A stretch of 64,000 bases of DNA from Valencia hispanica (lineage: Eukaryota; Chordata; Actinopteri; Cyprinodontiformes; Valenciidae): assembly GCA_963556495.2 (NCBI GenBank), contig OY747702.1, forward strand, positions 10,175,193 through 10,239,192, written 5' to 3'. The notes beneath the pieces were generated by a model, which had not been told where the DNA came from, made no database searches, and saw only the letters and a program-made list of their open reading frames with translations. Position 1 is the first letter of the stretch. Each line of letters starts with the position of its first letter. The translations under genes were made by a program, and so were the position numbers. Of the stretch, positions 32,237-43,485 are shown in pieces.

Positions 32237-35200
32237 TCAGTTAAAAGCTAACCTAAAAAGGTGAGTCTTGAGCCTGCTCTTAAAAACATGAACGTTCTCT
32301 GCAGCCCTGAGGTCCTCTGACAGCCTGTTCCAGAGGTGAGGGCCATAAAACTGGAAAGACGCCTCGCCATGCGTGTGTGTCCTGACTTTTGGGATGACAA
32401 GGAGACGGCTGCCAGAGGAGCGCAGAGACCGCGAAGGTTTACATGGTAAAAGCAGTTCAGAGAGAAAAGAAGGCCCAAGACCATTAAGACACTTAAAAAC
32501 CATTAAAAGAACCTTAAAGTCGATCCTGAAATGTACGAGGAGCCAATGCAATGATTTTAAGACCGGTGTAATGTGCTCCCGCCTCCTGGTCTTCGTCAAG
32601 ACACATGCTGCTGAATTTTGTAGTAGTTGTAAACCTGATATACTCTTTTTGGGAAGACCAGAAAGGAGGGCATTACAGTAATCAATTCTACTGGAGATAA
32701 AAGCATGCATCAGTGTCTCCGTATTGGCCCGAGAGAGAATGGGGCGGACTCTGGCGACGTTCTTTAGTTGATAAAAAACAATTTTAGTGATATTTTTTAT
32801 GTGAGGAATAAAAGTCAGCTCAGAGTCAAAAATCACGCCCAGGTTCTTCACTTGTAAAGAGGGATTAAAAGACAGTGATTGAAGTTTTGGTAAAAGTTTC
32901 TCTCTCTGAGCCTCAGGACCGATGACTAAAACTTCAGTTTTGTCCTGGTTGAGCTGGAGAAAGTTTTCTGCCATCCAGGATTTAATGTCTAAAATGCAGT
33001 TAAAAAGTGCATCCATTGGCCGTGTGTCATCGGGAGACATGGAGATGTATAACAGTGTGTCATCAGCATAACTGTGAAAGTTAACTCCATGTCTCCTGAT
33101 GACGCTGCCAAGAGGGAGCATATAAAGGTTAAAAAGCACTGGGCCTAAAATTGAACCCTGGGGCACACCACATGTAATCCTGTGGACCCTAGAAGAGCAG
33201 GTATCTAAACTTACCATAAAAGTCCTGTCTGTGAGATAGGATGTAAACCATTTGTGAACAGCACCAGAGAGGCCGATCTGTTTTAAACAGGTTAAAAGAA
33301 TAGTGTGGTCTACTGTATCGAAGGCAGCGCTTAGATCCAGTAGAACCAACACTGTCACCTTCTGAGCGTCATAATTTATTCTAAAATTATTTAAAATCTT
33401 CAGAAGGGCCGTCTCTGTGCTGTGGTTCACCCTAAAACCAGACTGAAATTTCTCCAGGACATTGTGCTCATTAATAAAATCATTAAGTTGAATTAAAACA
33501 AGCTTTTCTAAAACCTTGCTTAAAAATGGTAAGTTAGATACTGGTCTAAAATTATTAAAATCATTCAAATCTAAATTGCTCTTCTTCAGCAGGGGCTTCA
33601 CTTCCGCCCCTTTAAAGGCGGCAGGAAAGACCCCCGTCTGAAGGGAGCAATTCATCATGGTTAAAATCTCATCCCTAAAAGATTCATAAAATGGCTTAAA
33701 AAAATGAAGTGGGAATGGGGTCCAAAACACATGTGGTGGGCCTCACTGAAGAGAAAACTTTATCAAGAGTCCCAGCTTCTACCAGGACAAAACTGTCCAG
33801 CGTTTCCTCTGGTAGAGACACACATTCAGATTTGTCTAAAACCATGTTACACTTAGAATATAAAATATTACATCTGATGGTGTCTACCTTCCCTCTGAAG
33901 TGGCCTGCGAACTCCTCACAAAGATTGTTTGAGGGGGTTTTCTGAAATGCATTAGTAGTACAGTTAAAAATTTTATCAATAGTGGAAAAAAAGAATTTTA
34001 GGATTATTTTTATTGTCCGATATGATTTTTGCAAAGTAAGCATTTCTTGAATTTCTTACAGCATTATTATAGGATTTGAGAAGTTCTGTGTATAATTGAT
34101 GGTTTATCGTGGTTTTATTTTTTCTCCATTTTCTCTCTGCCGCCCTGCAGTCCCTCTTTAGTTTTTTAAGATTGTTATTTCTCCATGGCGCTGCAAGTTT
34201 TGAATGTGAGCGTTTCACTCTAATTGGAGCCAGCAGGTAAAGAGCGGACTGAAGTCTTCTGTTAAAATTACTGGCGATAAAATCACAGGGGGCAGGTAAG
34301 AGAGTAGGAGGAAACTTTTGGAAAACTTCTAGAAAACCTGCAGCCACTTCAGGGGTTAGATGGTGCTTCCTGACAGTTCTCACAGAGGTCTCCTGCTGGA
34401 TAAAACTGGTGATGTTAAAAAACACGCAGTAATGGTCAGAGACAGCCAAGTCAACAACAGAGGACACACGGGTGGACAGGCCATGCGTGATGACCAAGTC
34501 CAGGGTGTGTCCTCTGTTGTGAGTTGGCTGCATGACATGCTGACTAAAATCCATATAATTCAAAATATTTAAAAATTTTGTTGATAAAGGGTCTAAAAGG
34601 TTATCCATGTGTAGATTAAAATCACCAGCTAAAATGATCCTTTCAAAGGAGTTGTACAAAATTGATAAAAACTCGGAAAATTCTTGAATAAAAAGTGCAC
34701 TCTTTTTAGGAGGCCTGTAAACTGTGACAAATAAAATCTGAGGAGTGCTAAAAACGGTTGCATTATATTCAAAAGAACTAAAATTATCAAATAAAACAGG
34801 TTTGGCAGAAAGCGTTGATGAACTAATAAAAGCAGTTCCGCCTCCCCTTTTGCAACGCCTCGTGGAATAAGTGAAGTTAAAATTTGGTGGGGAGGCCTCT
34901 GTAAGAACAACAGGGGCATCTGTACTCAGCCATGTTTCTGTTAAAAATAAACAATGTATATTATGATCAAAAATTAGGTCATTTATTACAAAAGTTTTAT
35001 TCAGCAGAGAGCGGACATTTTAAAGTGCCATATTAAAAGTGGTTGGAGATGGAGTGACTGTATGATTTACTGGGGGTAGGATTTTTGGTAACTGTTTGAG
35101 ATTATTTGAGTTGCATTTGCTACGTTTTTTATTATTTGTCCGCTCTCTGCTGATATTAACGGGTATAGATGATTTAGGGCAAGGTCCAAGTCCGATATGT

Positions 35201-35250
35201 GAATTACTGTTAAAATCAGAACTGAGTTCATAGGAGCAGGGACCAGCTAC
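32237..35250 (-). pseudogene. LINE ORF2 (endonuclease + reverse transcriptase) with one stop and two frameshifts
   Basis: Domains are in order. Endonuclease: NVRSLLNK, LTETWL, VTVYRPPKKS, AGDFNLH, VSDHYCVFF. Linker, then reverse transcriptase: [48 protein letters not shown], ending RLKTHLF. Defects: a TAA codon at 35020-35022 just before NVRSLL; a frameshift at the A7 run 33986-33992 (between NNPKILF and STIDKIFN); a frameshift at the A7 run 33698-33704 (between PIPTSFF and KPFYESF). The frame from the ORF1 TGA (35254) to 35023 is open with no shift. An ATG four codons before NVRSLL could be an alternative start. Confidence 0.88.
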
Positions 35251-35253
35251 ACA

Positions 35254-36411
35254 TCAGGATGTGGCAGAAGGGGCATGGAGGGCAGGTGCAGCTGGGGCTG
35301 GTGTGGTAGACAGGGGGGGGCGAGGGCATGCCAGGCTCATTGACAGCATGCGGGCACCCTGTCTATTAAGATGTAGTCCATCTGGACCAAACAATTGACT
35401 CCTGCCCCAGAAAATGTTAAAATTGTCCATAAAACCAATATTGTGCATCACGGTGGCAGAGGAAAGCCAGGTGTTAAGAGATAAAAGTCTGCTAAAACGA
35501 CCAATACCTCTGCCAACAGTGGGGGTGGGGCCAGAAATAAAAACAGACACATGTGTGTATTTTAAAAGATTAAACAAATGAATAAAATCCAGCTTCAGGA
35601 GCTCAGATTGCTGTTTACAAATGTCGTTGGTTCCAGCGTGAATAATAACTCTACTCACAGATGGGTGATGTTGGATCTGGTCCAGGATCTGTTCAGTAAT
35701 GTCCTTTACGGTGGCTCCAGGTAAACACAGTGTGACCGCTCCTCTCATCCTTACATTCCTGATAATAGAGTCTCCTATGATGAGCGTGGTGGGCGGCAGG
35801 TCAACAAGTTGATGCTGGGCAGAGGATCTTTCACCGTCCAGGACCTGCTGGATGTTGGGCGGATTAGCTTCCCCAGGACTGCAGCGATGTGTAGTCCGCA
35901 CCGAGGGCTCTTTCCGTGGGTTCGGGGTGTAGTGGAGCACTCCTCAGCGAGTCATGGGTTTAGCGCAACGTGGAGGGCTGCGGGAGCCCGGCTGCTGTTC
36001 CGGCTGCTGGGAGGGGATGGGCGGCAGTCCTGCGGAGCTGCGGTGTTTCAGGGCGGCCGGAGGGACAGTCAGAGGAGGAAAGTCGTGCTCCAGGGCACCG
36101 AAGCGGTTTGACAATGGTAGGCCGGGTGAAGGAGAGCGGTGGCGGCTGCTCCGGGCCCCCCCACCGCGGCCGGGCCCGACCATGGACCAGACACCCTGAA
36201 GCACCGGTGTTGAGCTGATGGGGGCTTTTGGCTTAGCCCCCAGATGGAACCAGCAGTCCCCCTCTGCAGTTGTTGTTGCTCCTCCGGCGTTCGGCAGTCC
36301 GAGTCCAGCGATGGATTCCCCCTCCGCAGCTTCACCGGGCTGGCAGGGAATTGTGTCTGCCAGCTGTGCACTGTTGGCGGCGGCGAAAGTCCGGCCGAAG
36401 ATGATGTCCAC
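35254..36411 (-). pseudogene. LINE ORF1 (SGNH-type) split by one nonsense codon
   Basis: Two open segments, 35944-36411 and 35254-35940, lie in the same frame and are separated by a TGA at 35944-35946 in the context CGC TGA GGA. A CGA-to-TGA CpG transition is the simplest cause. Upstream of 36411 the same frame encodes a short coiled coil (VLELEQRISTLHQIQ) near 36.45 kb. The C-terminal part carries the SGNH blocks IIGDSIIRNV, LPGATV, IIHAGTND and DGLHLN, with the canonical GDS form. The segment ends at a TGA (35254-35256) and remains open beyond it into ORF2. Confidence 0.85.
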
Positions 36412-36826
36412 GTCGCGCTCGTGGTCCTGGATTTGATGGAGGGTGGAGATCCTCTGCTCCAGCTCCAGAACTTTTTGTGTTTATTTAAAACAGCCATCAC
36501 ATCCGGGGGTGCAGGTGAGTAAAGGCATGACGAAATAAAAAGTAGTCCGTGCTCGGATAAAAAACGCCCCCGATAAAAACAAGTTGCTAAAAGTCAGTGG
36601 TGTTAAAATCGGTTAAAACCAGTCATCAAAACGATTTAAAACCAGTTAAAACCGTGTTTGTTAGGGAGCCGAAGTTTGGCAAGTCTCTCTGTAGAAGGAC
36701 GCCGACGCATGCGCACCAGAAGAAACTGAACTGATCACCCCAGTTGCTAGCTCCCTCAGTCTCCCCACAAGTTCGTTGAATGTATCAAAGGAGAATCATT
36801 CCCAAGATCATTTAGTGGTGTCATGA

Positions 36827-37465
36827 TGTTAGGTGTTTGTGTTTTTGTTAGTTCATTTCCTGAGTTTTATTATCATGTTAGGTTATTCCTTGTCTTAGTT
36901 ATTTCTGGCACTTTCTTGTTTCCGTATTTCTGATTGCTGTTAGATATTTTCACCCTTTTGCTTCTGAGTTCACCTTTTCATTTGTTTCCCTAGTTAATTA
37001 ATCTTTGTTAACTTTCTTATTCCTCCAGTTTGGATTTTCTCTTGCTCTTCAGCATTCTCTTGAGTTTTCATCTAGATTCTGAGTTTCTTTATGGTTTATT
37101 CTTATGTAGCATTATTCTCTGTTTCATCTTCTGTCCTCTCATTCTTCCATTCTGCATTCCTTCCTAGCTGCTGATTGTTTCACCTGCTCTCTCCCTCTCA
37201 CCTGCAACTGTTTCTCTTAATTGGTGTTCAGCCTTTTCTTTTTCACTCCTTCTCAGTATAAATTCTGCTCTTACTCACTCACTACTCACTGGTTCATTGT
37301 CATTCTTTCTTGTCCGGTTCCTGGTTTTTTTTTTTCCCCGTCGCTGCAGTTTCTGGTCTCCGTAGTTCTGTAAGGTCATGTTCCTTGTTTTCCTTATTGT
37401 AATTAAATCATCTTTCATTTTACTCCGCTGCATTTGGCTCCTCCTTAAAACCACTAAACATGACA
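36827..37465 (+). mobile_element. Solo LTR, copy 1 (~640 bp)
   Basis: Related over its length to the LTR at 45.27-45.90 kb: TGTTAGG start, shared middle block CACCTGCTCTCTCCCTCTCACCTG, a CACTACTCACTGGTTC block, and a CATTTGG...ACATGACA end. No internal retroviral or gypsy-like genes adjoin it. A clear target duplication is not visible (CATGA left, GAACG right), so this copy may be rearranged. The class is inferred from the cleaner second copy. Confidence 0.6.
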
Positions 37466-37484
37466 GAACGAACCAGCAAATAAG

Positions 37485-37551
37485 CAGGTTAACAAAGATT
37501 ACTTTACTAGGGAAACACAAATGAAAAGGTGAACACAGAAGCAAAAGGGTG
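37485..37551 (-). repeat. Inverted fragment of the solo LTR
   Basis: About 67 bp that read as the reverse complement of 36951-37013 inside the adjacent LTR (core CAAATGAAAAGGTGAACAC). It lies 20 bp beyond the LTR end, giving a partial inverted duplication. Confidence 0.75.
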
Positions 37552-37745
37552 AATCAGAGTATGCTATTTTATACCTAGGCAAGGCAAGGCAAGGCAAGGC
37601 AAGGGAATTTCATTTGTATAGCACATTTTCAACAACAAGGTGATTACAGGTGCTTTACATGATTAAAAGGTCAAATAAAAATAGCAGTAAATTACAGACA
37701 AACCATATAAAGTAAAAACAGCAATAACGGAAGAAGCATACAGAT
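37552..37745 (-). repeat. LINE tail repeat, copy 2 (pair with 28.93 kb)
   Basis: Nearly identical to 28931-29110, with four extra GGCAA units at the tail and an ACAGGTGCTTTACATG segment better preserved. It includes the same ~20 bp outside the tail. Confidence 0.7.
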
Positions 37746-38073
37746 ATATCTTACATAAAAAACGCTTGAATTCAATTCATGTATTGCTTGTCTAATGTGG
37801 GTTTTTTATACATTTGTTCCTTTATTTTTCTGTAAACCAACTAGAATTACCTTCTGTATTAACAATGTTATACAGATACGCCCCTCCCTGCTTTGCCTCG
37901 CCAACAGTTCCAGCTGAATTGTTAATTTTTTTCTATGAAGGAAGAGTTTGACTTTAGAGTGGAAAATGGAGCATACTATTAGTTTCAAGCTGACATGTCG
38001 GAGATGATCAAAGCTGATATAACGTGATTATGATGTGCTCCATTCACCTTCAAGTCAGGGACAATTACTGAGG
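37746..38073. other. No gene or clear repeat seen
   Basis: AT-rich spacer. Confidence 0.4.
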
Positions 38074-38081
38074 CTTTACAC

Positions 38082-38278
38082 CAGGGGTGGGGAACCTTGG
38101 CCCTCATCCTGCAAGGTTTCCATTTTTCCCTGCGTCAAGACACCTGATTCAAATTAACTAGTAATTGTGCAGAACTTCATTGGCTGTTGGATCCATTTGA
38201 TTTGATGTGTGTTGAAGCAGGGTTGCATGGAAAACTTAGAGGAATGCGGCCCTCAAGGACCAGGGTTCCCCACCCCTG
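38082..38278. mobile_element. 197-bp hAT MITE
   Basis: Termini CAGGGGTGGGGAACC and GGTTCCCCACCCCTG are perfect inverted repeats. A perfect 8-bp target duplication CTTTACAC sits at 38074-38081 and 38279-38286. It is non-coding. The sequence type is widespread in teleosts. Perfect ends and duplication suggest a fairly recent insertion. Confidence 0.92.
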
Positions 38279-38286
38279 CTTTACAC

Positions 38287-40684
38287 TGATGCCTGTCTGC
38301 TGAATACATTTCTCTCTCAGGAATTTAGCCGATCTGCTCCCTTTTCTGACCTCCTCTGACAACAGGGGAAAAAACACAATGTAGCTTCTCTGTATCACAA
38401 GAGACAAGCCCTGGTTTTAAGTAGGAAAACTTTAAAAATCTCTGACATTACTGGGGACATAGTCATAGGCTAAATAAAGTATTCTCTCCCCTGTCTCTTT
38501 GGAATGATGTTCTTTTGCCTTTTCTCTAGAGCAACTCTGTCTTTTTCACCTCTAATTCCGGTGTTTCGTTCCTTCTCCCTGAAGCACGTCTTGTTGCGGT
38601 GCTCTTCTTCCTGTCTGAGTCTCATACTTATTTTCACCTGTCCTTTTCAAAGTCATCTAACAAGAGAGTTCAAACAGCAATCCCATAACACGGCTCCATG
38701 CATTCTGTGTTTCTGGCACTTTTAGGCCAGAATACGGAGTATATACAGTAGACTTTATGGCTGCATTCCACTTACTAACAAGCAATGATATAGCAGTCCA
38801 CCTGCCATCTTAGCTTGTGCTGATATAAAGATCCAATATGTCTATTGACCCTGGAAAACCCCATTATAGAACTGAAGACAGACTTGTTCTTCTTTTCTGC
38901 CGTTTTATTGTAGCTATTAAATGTTTGCTGATTGAAAACACCAGACTTCAGTCCGAAAGCAGATACTCTGTAGTCTAAGGGAAAAGCAACTTTCCACTGA
39001 AGGAGATGGTTAGGTCAACTGAAGGTTGAAAGAGAGAACAGGAGGAAAAGTAGAATCATTAAGCAAACAGAAACATTTGGCACAATACACAAGAAAATTT
39101 TGATGATTAGGAGAGGGAGTGAACAGTGCAGCATGAAATTGCTATAGCTTGAAACATAAAAAACCTGATTGTCTGATTGATCGTTTCTCCAGTTGAATGA
39201 GGAGAAAAAGAGGTCCTTATTTGTGCTCCAAATAGCTCGATTACCCAGAATTTTGGCAAGTTTTCACGTACTGAACACATAAGAAACAAGGTTAAAAATA
39301 TGACGTATCGTCTGTTTCCAAGTTAAAAATAAGAAATTAAGCAAGATAGAGCCCATGTTTCCACATTTTGTGGACTCAATGTACTTGTTTGAGAAGCAGC
39401 TAAAGTCTTTTAGATTTGACAGGCATTTGGGTTGCATAAAATCTTATTTGACTTCACATAAATGTTAATGGAAAGCTGTTTGCATAATTTTCTTTACTGT
39501 CTGCACATAATTTCCTGACCTATATTTTTATTTTGCTTTTTGACTTTATAGTAGGAGCCATAGCAACGATAGGCAAGAAATTTAATATAATCAGCTTCAA
39601 AATGAAATATTACAAAACTAAAACTAGCACTGGGAGAGTGCCGACCTCCGCCAAGCCAATCACCTCCAAATTCTAATCACGTGTTCCTGGTCCCGTTCCA
39701 GACATGGCAAAAAGAGAAAGGTGCAATATGTTGGGCTGTCTGTAAATTAAAATGCTTTTTTATTTGAAGATGATAATGTAGTTGATGACTAACTGTTGTT
39801 CTGTAGACCACATTGTTTTATGCAACACAGTTTGAAAACTATTTCCACCATAGAGTAGGAAATAAATGCACAAAGGGGAAAAAGCTTTCACCAAATATTG
39901 TTAAGAGAAAACGAATCCAATGAAAGAACTGTGTAACCAAGAGACAGATGGATAATGCTGGAATTAGATCAAGAGTAGAGTAACAGGAATAAGAGAAGAT
40001 AGAAAAACAGAGGAAGATGGATTGAAGTAACCAGAAAGAGATAACAACTAGAGGAAACGGAAGAGAGATCAAAAACTGGAGTAAACATTCACAGAGTGAG
40101 TGAGAAATAAAACACAAATCCTGCCTTTTCATTCCCCCACTGTGTTCTGAGATTCAAATTAAATTACAGGCATGGCTACTCTCAGACCAACTTCAAAAAG
40201 TTGACAAACCTCTGGCGGCAACTTCAAATCCTTCTCAGCTACTGAACCGAAAGATCAAATGGCTGACCGCTCAACTGTCTTAGTAAACAGAAACAGGAAT
40301 TATTTTAGGTAAGCTGCTCCCTGAAAATTACATTCGCTCCAAATGTAAGTTTGAAACATCAAGAGAAAACCCAGAACATCCAAGGTTGAGGAGTAATCCA
40401 TCACTACACCCCAAGGGGTTAGGTTTTAAAATCATATGTTAGAAGGAGGCTTATACTGTTGGTTTTTTTTCCCAAATGTGTAACACAAGGTGACATGTTT
40501 TCTCAATTTTTGGTGTTAATCATAATTGGAACACGGTTTTATGCTTCAGTTTGACTGATTGTAAATTAAAAAAGGCTATAAAAAGCAAACATAACCTACC
40601 CTTGGGATAAACTAGTGGTTAAATGATTAATCAAGGCACTTGAAAACTTGATAAATACATAGAAATCCTTGAGGCAAACTACAG
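38287..40684. other. Long non-coding stretch, no gene seen
   Basis: AT-rich DNA without recognised genes. Around 39625-39665 a short phrase (GAGAGTGCCGACCTCCGCC) occurs that I have seen as part of dispersed repeats; no boundaries could be drawn. Open frames are short and overlap on both strands. Confidence 0.4.
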
Positions 40685-40905
40685 TGACATGAAAAAGCAT
40701 TCATGTCCTCACAGATTTCTTCAGTTTTTTGATTTTTTTTTCACATTTAATTGTTTCAGCTCAACAATCACATTTTAATATCAAGCAAAGACAACCTTGG
40801 GAAGAAAATACAAATATTTTCAAAATGATGATTTCATTAATTGGGTAGAAAAAGCTGTCCAAACCAACCTGGTCCATTGTAAAAATAGAATCCCCCCTTT
40901 GCTAG
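40685..40905. mobile_element. DNA-transposon (Tc1/mariner-like MITE) remnant
   Basis: ACAGTGACATGAAAAAGCATTC, CACATTTAATTGTTTCAG and GTCCAAACCAACCTGG form the terminal region of a very common fish MITE whose consensus begins with a 'gtgaaaaagtatttgcccc' phrase. Only one end is present and it is diverged. Confidence 0.5.
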
Positions 40906-41540
40906 TTCATGAATTAACTGTGTTTAACCACATTTTGCTTCAGTTTTGCTAACTTTTACTTTTATTGGTGCCTACAGACCAGTTTACACTGTGCGTTTTA
41001 TCGGCTCTCAAAAGACTGCTTCATGTCAAGCTGTGCTAGCTACACGGACCTCTAGAGATGTCACACTGAATGACCCAAGATTTCAGGTGGCCAAACTGCA
41101 CGACGTCTCGCTGTAGCAAGAGGTATCAAAAGCCAACGTCATTCATGGTCATTCATGGCAGTCCGTAATCGTAGAATTTCAGGCAGTGCCTGAAGATTCA
41201 CGATGGCTGGTTTTGGTCGGATGAGCACTAAATAAGCTGTCGGGGAGCCCATCACACTGCACGGCCACAAAGCTGTGGATAACATGCACGTATCCGTTTT
41301 TCATCAAGATTCTTTTCAAGATGAAAGAAAAGCTCTCGGACGACTGGGTGAGACTGGACCACCTACCAGTCACAGAAAATAACAGGGGAGCTTTGTCATT
41401 CTGACAGTTCAAAGTGTGACATTTACCAGAAAAAACATAAACTGAGTTACAATTGACTGGTTTCTTTAAGAATTAGTATGAACAATCATCATCGACAACA
41501 ATCCACATTCATCAATCTACAACAATCATCATCCACAATC
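40906..41540. other. No gene or clear repeat seen
   Basis: Unclassified DNA before the Rex1 insertion. CATCATC-rich text at 41485-41540 borders the hairpin. Confidence 0.4.
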
Positions 41541-41585
41541 AGTCATCCAGTCTGTGGTTGCAAAGCAACCACAGACTGGATGACT
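41541..41585. repeat. Perfect 21-bp-arm hairpin at the Rex1 5' junction
   Basis: 41541-41561 and 41565-41585 are perfect inverted copies (core CCAGTCTGTGGTTGC) with loop AAA. The right arm is the start of the Rex1 coding text (TTDWMT), so the left arm looks like a snap-back copy of it. Confidence 0.9.
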
Positions 41586-43400
41586 CTTTGCCAAGCACAT
41601 GGAGAGGTCATCAATGCTATGACTGAGTGTGTGACTGACTATATAAACTTCTGTGTGGAAAACATCATCCCCACCAGAACAGTGAGATGCTTCCCTAATA
41701 ACAAACCCTGGATCACCAGTGAACTGAAGGAACAAGAAAAAAAGAGCCTTCAGGGAGGGAGACAGGGAATTACTGAGGAGTATACAGAAGAAACTTACGG
41801 TCAAGATCAGAGACAGCAAGGAGGCATACAGGAAGAAGCTGGAGAACAAACTACAGAGGAACAATATCCGAGATGTCTGGTCAGGAATGAGAAAGATCAC
41901 AGGCTTTAAGGACAGGAAGGATTGGATAGATGGAAGTCTGGACAGAGCCAATGAACTGAACACATTCTTCAACAGGTTCAGTTCAGGAACTAGCTCAGCA
42001 TCCTCCTCTCCTGTTCCCAGCAGAACAGACATCCCACTCTCCTCTGATCAACAGCTTTCCTGTTACACCTCAGATGTTTTATCCTTCACCTTCAAGGAGG
42101 CAGCTGGAGAAGCTGAACCGGAACAAGGCTGCAGGTCCAGATTGTGTCAGCCCCAGAGTCCTGAAGGCCTGTGCTGATCAGCTCTGTGGGATTCTGCAGC
42201 ACCTCTTCAACCTTAGCCTAACTCAGGAGAAGGTTCCAGTGTTGTGGAAGACATCCTGCCTTGTTCCAGTACCAAAGAGAACTCACCCATCAGTAATAAA
42301 TGACTATAGACCTGTTGCCCTGACATCCCACATCATGAAGGTCTTAGAGAGACTCCTGTTGGCACCCCTGAGTAAGCAAACAAGAACATATCAGGACCCA
42401 CTGCAGTTTGCTTATCGCTGTGGAGTTGGGGTTGAAGATGCCATCATCCAACTGCTTCAACCAACCCACCGTCATCTGGACAAAGCAGGCAGCACTGTGA
42501 GGATCATGTTCTTTGATTTCTCCAGTGCATTTAACACAATTCAGCCTGATTTGTTTTGTCAGAAACTCCTGAAGACACAGGTGGAACCCTCAACAATAGC
42601 CTGGATCAATGACTACCTGACCAACAGACCACAATTTGTGAGACTTAAGAATTGTGTGTCAAACCAGGTGGTCAGCAGCACAGGAGCACCACAGGTGACC
42701 GTACTCTCACCATTCCTTTTCATTCTGTACACCTCAGACTTCCAGTACAAATCAGAGACCTGTCATCTGCAGAAATATTCAGATGACTCTGCAATTGTCG
42801 GTGTATCAGAGATGGACAAGAAGCTGAATACAGAGAGCTGGTGGACCGTTTTGTGACATGGTTTGGAAACAATCGTCTCACCTTGAATGTGAACAAAACA
42901 AAGGAGATGATTGTAGATTTCAGAAGAAACAGGGATAAGTCAAACACTGTTTCCATCATGGGAGAAGAAGTGGAGGTGGTTGAGGAGTATAAATACCTCG
43001 GAGTTCACCTTGACAACAGACTGGACTGGAGACTGAATAGTAAGCCGTCAACAAGAAGGGACAGAGCAGACTGTACTTCTTGAGGAAGCTTAGGTCCTTC
43101 AAGGTTTGCAGCAAGATGCTGCAGATCTTCTACAAGTCTGTTGTGGAGAGTGTAATCTCTTCAGCCGTCATCTGTTGGGGTAGCAGCATCAGAGACAGGG
43201 ACTTAAAAAGGCTAAACAACCTGATAAAGAAGGCTGGTTCTGTTCTTGGGACAACTGTGGAACATCTGGGGATGATAATCCAAAAACGGATTCTTCATAA
43301 AATCAAAAAAATTATGGACAACCCTGAGCATCCTCTTCATGAGACAATATAGCCCGCTACAGGAAATCCTTCCTACCCACAGCCATCACTGTCTACAACA
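41562..43400 (+). pseudogene. Rex1 reverse transcriptase, frameshifted
   Basis: Fragments in several frames together give the Rex1 ORF: TTDWMTLCQAHGEVINAMTE and NKPWITSELKE (linker), DWIDGSLDRANELNTFFNRF, NRNKAAGPDCVSPRVLKACA (RT0), NDYRPVALTS, MFFDFSSAFNTIQ, GAPQVTVLSPFLF (the usual GTVLSP glycine is Val), KYSDDSAIVG (catalytic DD), NVNKTKEMIVDFRR, then YKYLGVHLDNRLDW and the C-terminal part from 43080. Frameshifts fall near 41.75, 42.08, 42.83 and 43.08 kb. It cannot make a full protein. Confidence 0.85.
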
Positions 43401-43485
43401 ACTCCTCAATTAATTATATGAGCTATACCAACACTTAATTTTCCACTGGGATCAATAATGTATTTTTGAATTTTGAATTGAATTG
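41562..43485 (+). mobile_element. Rex1/Babar-type LINE, 5'-truncated
   Basis: Plus-strand element starting in the linker between endonuclease and reverse transcriptase and ending with the Rex1 tail TGGGATCAATAATGTATTTTTGAATT near 43480. It is a close relative of the fragments at 12.9, 15.9, 16.3 and 20.8 kb. The endonuclease is missing entirely. Confidence 0.88.

Larger units (their letters stand above)
31679..36730 (-). mobile_element. Near full-length LINE of a second L2/CR1-type family, inactivated
   Basis: Minus-strand LINE with SGNH-type ORF1 (35254-36411), endonuclease/reverse transcriptase ORF2 (32237 to about 35253) and a ~550-bp 3' UTR ending AATCAAACTTTATTTATAAAGC (inverse tail) near 31680. 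The 5' UTR extends to about 36.7 kb; the exact start is unresolved. It is clearly different from the 3.5 kb family in protein sequence but identical in layout. Two nonsense codons and two frameshifts inactivate it. Confidence 0.88.

Noticed and set aside
36822..37470. TGTCATG/CATGACA ends as a DNA transposon rather than an LTR
   Set aside because: The cleaner copy at 45.27 kb has TG...CA ends with a 5-bp GTATA duplication and starts at TGTTAGG, so an LTR fits better.
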